Source of the DNA: Bordetella parapertussis
Lineage (GTDB): Bacteria > Pseudomonadota > Gammaproteobacteria > Burkholderiales > SG8-39
Direction: 5' to 3'
DNA length: 10,149 bases
Assembly (NCBI GenBank): GCA_945869935.1
Contig: CAMBSA010000033.1
Coordinates: 1-10,149, forward strand
Every line of letters begins with the position of its first letter. The stretch's first letter is position 1. This document shows, one piece after another, positions 6,322 through 10,149 of this stretch. The notes beneath the pieces were generated by a model. That model did not search any database. It saw only the letters and a list, made by a program, of their open reading frames with translations, and was not told the origin of the DNA. Both the position numbers and the translations under genes were made by a program.

Positions 6322-6974
6322 TCGAGCCGTCCCTCCCGCAGCGCCAGCACGCGCGGCTTCATCAACTCCAGCAAGCCCCGATCGTGGGTGGAGATCAACA
6401 CAGTGACGCCGACCTGATGGAACTCCCGGAAGATCTGCATGATTCCGGCCGCCGAGTCGGCATCCAGGCTCGCCGTGGGCTCATCGGCGATGAGCAGGTT
6501 GGGCCTGTTCACGACCGCGCGAGCTATGCAAAGCCGCTGCTGCTCACCGCCGGACAGCGCGACAGGATTCGCACGTTCCCTCGACAACAGGCCCACCTTG
6601 TCAAGCGCTGCCCGGGCGCGCCGTGCCGCCTCGCGTGGCGGCTGCCCGGTCACCAGAAGAGGAAGCATCACGTTCTGGAACGCCGAGCGGTCACAGAGCA
6701 GCCTCTGGTCCTGGAACACCAGCCCGAGATTGCGCCGCAGATACGGAATCGCACCGCTTTTCATCGCGGAAAGGTTCTGGCCGCCAACAAGCAGGGTGCC
6801 CGAACTCGGCCGCTCGATCGCCGCGATCAGCTTGAGCAGCGTCGACTTGCCCGCGCCCGAATGCCCGGTCAGAAAAATCAGCTCGCCAGGCTCGGCGGAG
6901 AAATTGATGTCTTTCAGCGCCTCACGCCCTCCCGGGTAGCGCTTGTGAACCTGGCTGAAGCTGATCAGGGCCAC
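6318..6974 (-). CDS. ftsE: Cell division ATP-binding protein FtsE
   Basis: A 218-residue ABC ATPase, the usual FtsE length. Walker A is GHSGAGKST (37-45), the Q loop glutamine is Q88 in VFQDQ, the signature is LSGGEQQR (140-147), Walker B is LLIADEPT (160-167) with catalytic E165, and the switch histidine is H197 in STHD. With FtsX it forms a divisome complex in the inner membrane that regulates septal peptidoglycan splitting. The start is GTG (6974-6972), 9 bp after the ftsY stop; the N terminus [16 protein letters not shown] aligns with the family's first strand, which supports it, although no strong ribosome-binding site is present. Transcribed with ftsY upstream and overlapping ftsX downstream. 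Confidence 0.97.
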   Translation of the reverse strand: MALISFSQVHKRYPGGREALKDINFSAEPGELIFLTGHSGAGKSTLLKLIAAIERPSSGTLLVGGQNLSAMKSGAIPYLRRNLGLVFQDQRLLCDRSAFQNVMLPLLVTGQPPREAARRARAALDKVGLLSRERANPVALSGGEQQRLCIARAVVNRPNLLIADEPTASLDADSAAGIMQIFREFHQVGVTVLISTHDRGLLELMKPRVLALREGRLE

Positions 6975-6983
6975 GGAACGCGG

Positions 6984-8009
6984 TCAATCCAGAAGCGCGT
7001 CGACGAACTCGCGCGCCTTGAACGGACGAAGATCCTCGATACCTTCGCCGACACCGATGAACGCAACCGGCACGGTCCGCGTTGTCTCCGACGTCTTCTT
7101 TGCGGATGCCGCTGCAGACTGCGAATCGGCGATCGCGGCGATCACGCCGCCCTTGGCCGTACCGTCCAGCTTTGTCAGTATCAATCCGGTCAGCCCGAGA
7201 GCATCGTCAAACGCCCGAAACTGCGTGAGGCCGTTCTGCCCGGTGTTCGCATCGAGGATCAGCCAGACTGCGTGCGGTGCGCCCGGGTCCGCCTTTGCAA
7301 TCACGCGCTTCACCTTTTTCAGTTCTTCCATCAGATGCAGCTGCGTGGGCAGCCGACCCGCGGTATCGGCGAGAACCACATCAATACCGCGCGCGCGCGC
7401 CGCCTGGACTGCATCGAAAATCACCGCCGCGGGATCGGATGCGTTGGCTCCGCCCGAATGCGAAATCACCGCCACATTGTTCCGCTCGCCCCATGCCACC
7501 AACTGCTCGCGCGCCGCCGCGCGAAACGTGTCCCCTGCGGCAAGCAACACCGACAGGCCCTGGGACTGGAAGTAATGCGCGAGCTTGCCGATTGATGTCG
7601 TCTTGCCCGCCCCGTTCACGCCGGTCACCATGATCACGAAAGGCTTGGCGCTGCGAACATCGAGCTGCGTCTCAAGCGGCGCCAGCCGCTCCGATAGCAA
7701 CTCAGCGAGAGCCCGCTTGAGCTGGTCGCCGTCCTCGAGCTTCTTGGACCGGGCGCGGGAGCGCAATTCGGCCAAAAGCCGCCCCGATGCATCAACGCCT
7801 GTATCCGCTGAAATCAGCGCAGTCTCGAGGTCCTCGAACAGCGACTCGTCGATCCGGCGCCCGCCGAACAGTCCGGTGAGCTTCGACCCGGTTTTCGCCA
7901 GTCCGGACTTGAGCCGCGCAAACCAGCCGGTGCGCGACTTGTCCGCGGTCTTGTCCGCAGGTACGTCCGTTACATTCGCGTTTTTCGCGGACTTGAACAA
8001 ACCGAGCAT
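6984..8009 (-). CDS. ftsY: Signal recognition particle receptor FtsY
   Basis: A 341-residue SRP-type GTPase that docks Ffh-ribosome complexes at the membrane for co-translational insertion. The N domain (about 40-115) precedes the G domain with all motifs: GVNGAGKTT (130-138, P loop), DTFRAAA (160-166, insertion box), DTAGR (215-219), TKLDG (279-283) and GVGEGIEDL (319-327). The acidic N-terminal A region of E. coli FtsY is missing; a short basic segment (KSAKN, KSRTGWFARLKSG) may serve in membrane contact instead, as in other short FtsY proteins. Odd: between AAIAD and PVAFIGVGE there is a Ser/Ala/Thr/Lys-rich stretch (about 296-312) where most FtsY proteins have only a few residues. ATG 8009 gives a plausible N terminus but has no evident Shine-Dalgarno. 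It is first in the ftsYEX block and divergent from rsmD. Confidence 0.97.
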   Translation of the reverse strand: MLGLFKSAKNANVTDVPADKTADKSRTGWFARLKSGLAKTGSKLTGLFGGRRIDESLFEDLETALISADTGVDASGRLLAELRSRARSKKLEDGDQLKRALAELLSERLAPLETQLDVRSAKPFVIMVTGVNGAGKTTSIGKLAHYFQSQGLSVLLAAGDTFRAAAREQLVAWGERNNVAVISHSGGANASDPAAVIFDAVQAARARGIDVVLADTAGRLPTQLHLMEELKKVKRVIAKADPGAPHAVWLILDANTGQNGLTQFRAFDDALGLTGLILTKLDGTAKGGVIAAIADSQSAAASAKKTSETTRTVPVAFIGVGEGIEDLRPFKAREFVDALLD

Positions 8010-8079
8010 GGAGTGGGGGAATTGCCACCGACAGAAGGCAGGCCCTCAGGCGGCAGATCATCGAGGTAAGATTCACTGC

Positions 8080-8088
8080 ATTTTATCA
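8080..8088 (-). promoter_or_regulatory. Possible extended -10 promoter for the ftsYEX operon
   Basis: The minus strand reads TGATAAAAT (8088-8080): a TAAAAT hexamer matching five of six -10 positions, preceded by the TGn extension that can replace a good -35. It would start transcription roughly 65 nt upstream of the ftsY ATG. No convincing -35 is present at 17 bp. It is the best AT-rich candidate in the divergent ftsY/rsmD region. Confidence 0.35.
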
Positions 8089-8173
8089 GTTGGCGGACAA
8101 AGCTCCTGAATGCTTTCCCGGCGAGCGTCCGTCGTCGTATCCCTCATCGCATCCCGATCCGGAACACCCTCCC

Positions 8174-9207
<1,034 letters not shown>

Positions 9208-9235
9208 CGAGCAGCGCTCCGGCCCGCCACGCGGA

Positions 9236-10048
9236 TCAGTGCTGGCAGCCGGTGCAGAAAAACGTGGACCGCTGACCCAGGCGAATCATCCGAACGGGCG
9301 TCACACAGCGCCTGCAGGGCTCGCCTTCCCTGGCGTACACGAAATAGCTCTGCTGGAAATAACCCGGCGATCCGTCAGCCGCATGAAAATCGCGCAGCGT
9401 CGATCCTCCCGCGGCGAGCGCATCCGTCAACGTTTGCTTCACTTCGGCGACCAGACGCTCGCATCGTGCGAGGGACAGCCGCGCGGAGCGGGCCCGCGGC
9501 AGGATACCGGCGCGAAACAGAGCCTCGTTGGCGTAGATGTTGCCAACGCCCACCACCACCGCCTGGTTCATCAGCATCAGCTTGATCGCCACGCGGCGAC
9601 CCCGTGTCGCACGGTGCAGATATTCACCACTGAAAGCTTCATCAAGCGGCTCGGGCCCAAGACTGCGCAAAAGCACATGCGATTCCGCGGGAGATGCCTG
9701 CCACAACACCGACCCGAAGCGCCGGGGATCGCGCAGGCGAAGCAAGCCGTTGCCGAAGACCAGATCCACATGGTCGTGGGTACCGGGCGGCACATCCTTC
9801 GCAAGCAGGCGCAGGCTGCCCGACATGCCGAGATGCACGATCAGGGAGCCGTCGCCGCAATCGAACAGCAGGTACTTTGCCCGTCGCCGCACCCGGTCGA
9901 CGACACGCCCCTTGAGCACGGAGCGCAGGTTCTTCGGCACCGGCCAGCGAAGGCGTGGCTCACGCACCACGACATCCACGATGGTTTGGCCCGTCACGCT
10001 CGGGGCAATGCCGCGCCGGGTAATTTCGACTTCGGGAAGTTCGGGCAC
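9236..10048 (-). CDS. mutM: Formamidopyrimidine-DNA glycosylase (Fpg/MutM)
   Basis: A 270-residue base-excision repair enzyme that removes 8-oxoguanine and other oxidised purines and cleaves the abasic site by beta/delta elimination. The catalytic N terminus PELPEVE is intact, with Pro2 (Pro1 in the mature enzyme) forming the Schiff base and Glu3 next to it; K58 is the conserved beta-hairpin lysine. NQAVVVGVGNIYANEALF (161-178) is the helix-two-turn-helix. The C-terminal zinc finger has C245-x2-C248 and C265-x2-C268, with R260 in QRSTFFC. The start is GTG (10048-10046); it is certain because the proline must follow the initiator residue. No strong ribosome-binding site is seen. Monocistronic in this view and convergent with coaD. 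Confidence 0.97.
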   Translation of the reverse strand: MPELPEVEITRRGIAPSVTGQTIVDVVVREPRLRWPVPKNLRSVLKGRVVDRVRRRAKYLLFDCGDGSLIVHLGMSGSLRLLAKDVPPGTHDHVDLVFGNGLLRLRDPRRFGSVLWQASPAESHVLLRSLGPEPLDEAFSGEYLHRATRGRRVAIKLMLMNQAVVVGVGNIYANEALFRAGILPRARSARLSLARCERLVAEVKQTLTDALAAGGSTLRDFHAADGSPGYFQQSYFVYAREGEPCRRCVTPVRMIRLGQRSTFFCTGCQH

Positions 10049-10060
10049 GTTGAGGGTCGC

Positions 10061-10149
10061 GTGGCGATCAGGAAGATGATGAATCGGGCGGGGTTTGCGA
10101 TGCTGAAATGCGACCGTGACAACTCACCCGGACTAAGCCGTCTCGTTCA
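10061..10149 (+). other. Upstream region of mutM, possible start of a divergent plus-strand gene
   Basis: The last 100 bp contain no recognisable domain. On the plus strand AGGAAG (10070-10075) is followed by two in-frame ATG codons (10076 and 10079), and the frame stays open to the end of the window; a GTG at 10061 is in the same frame. The predicted beginning MMNRAGFAML has only a short hydrophobic part, and spacing from AGGAAG is tight. A divergent gene next to mutM is common in betaproteobacteria, but the sequence is too short to assign one. It could equally be plain promoter DNA for mutM. Confidence 0.25.

Noticed and set aside
5572..6417. A 281-codon plus-strand frame antisense to ftsX
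   Set aside because: Highly charged, R/Q/H-rich translation without domains, opposite a complete ftsX.
6384..7595. A 403-codon open frame on the plus strand across ftsE and ftsY
   Set aside because: It crosses two well-supported opposite-strand genes and their junction, has no recognisable motif and has the composition of an antisense shadow.
9208..9235. Terminator between convergent coaD and mutM
   Set aside because: The 28-bp gap shows only a 4-bp GAGC/GCTC complement and no T run; this is not enough to call.

Overview
The window is a compact, gene-dense, GC-rich chromosomal segment with the gene order and protein signatures of a betaproteobacterium. The order ctaE / DUF2909 / surf1 / SCO-like / ctaA / ctaB / sco, then the opposing rpoH-ftsX-ftsE-ftsY block, then rsmD-coaD, is a familiar betaproteobacterial layout. 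The genus cannot be fixed from this sequence; a Rhodocyclales-like organism is a guess. No mobile element, CRISPR array, rRNA or tRNA was seen, and base composition looks uniform.

Left part (1-4340), respiration. The window opens on the last 12 codons of cytochrome c oxidase subunit III, closed by a textbook intrinsic terminator (77-109). A small two-helix membrane protein (DUF2909 family) lies on the opposite strand and faces that terminator. Back to back with it, 42 bp away, starts a tightly packed plus-strand operon for building aa3-type cytochrome c oxidase: surf1, a membrane-anchored thioredoxin-fold protein with a SCO-like CxxxC motif, ctaA (heme A synthase), ctaB (heme O synthase) and a lipoprotein SCO1/SenC copper chaperone. 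ctaB makes heme O from heme B, CtaA oxidises it to heme A, Surf1 helps place the heme in subunit I, and the SCO proteins serve copper delivery. Genes overlap by a few bases or are separated by at most about 35 bp.

Middle part (4355-8009), on the minus strand: ftsY - ftsE - ftsX - rpoH, the same order as in E. coli. FtsY is the signal recognition particle receptor, FtsE/FtsX the divisome ABC complex, and RpoH the heat-shock sigma factor. The 173-bp gap before rpoH holds a perfect CIRCE operator, the binding site of the repressor HrcA, followed by a strong nested hairpin in the predicted leader. This is the most notable regulatory feature: heat-shock sigma factor expression seems to be under HrcA as well as any other control.

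Right part (8010-10149): a divergent intergenic region, then rsmD and coaD on the plus strand, convergent with mutM on the minus strand. The last 100 bp may contain the start of a further plus-strand gene that runs off the window.

No previously undescribed multi-gene system is evident. The items worth following are the CIRCE-controlled rpoH with its structured leader, the uncharacterised CxxxC protein inside the oxidase assembly operon, and an unusual insertion in FtsY. Several genes use GTG starts (DUF2909, surf1, sco, ftsE, mutM, probably rsmD), so start sites were judged gene by gene.
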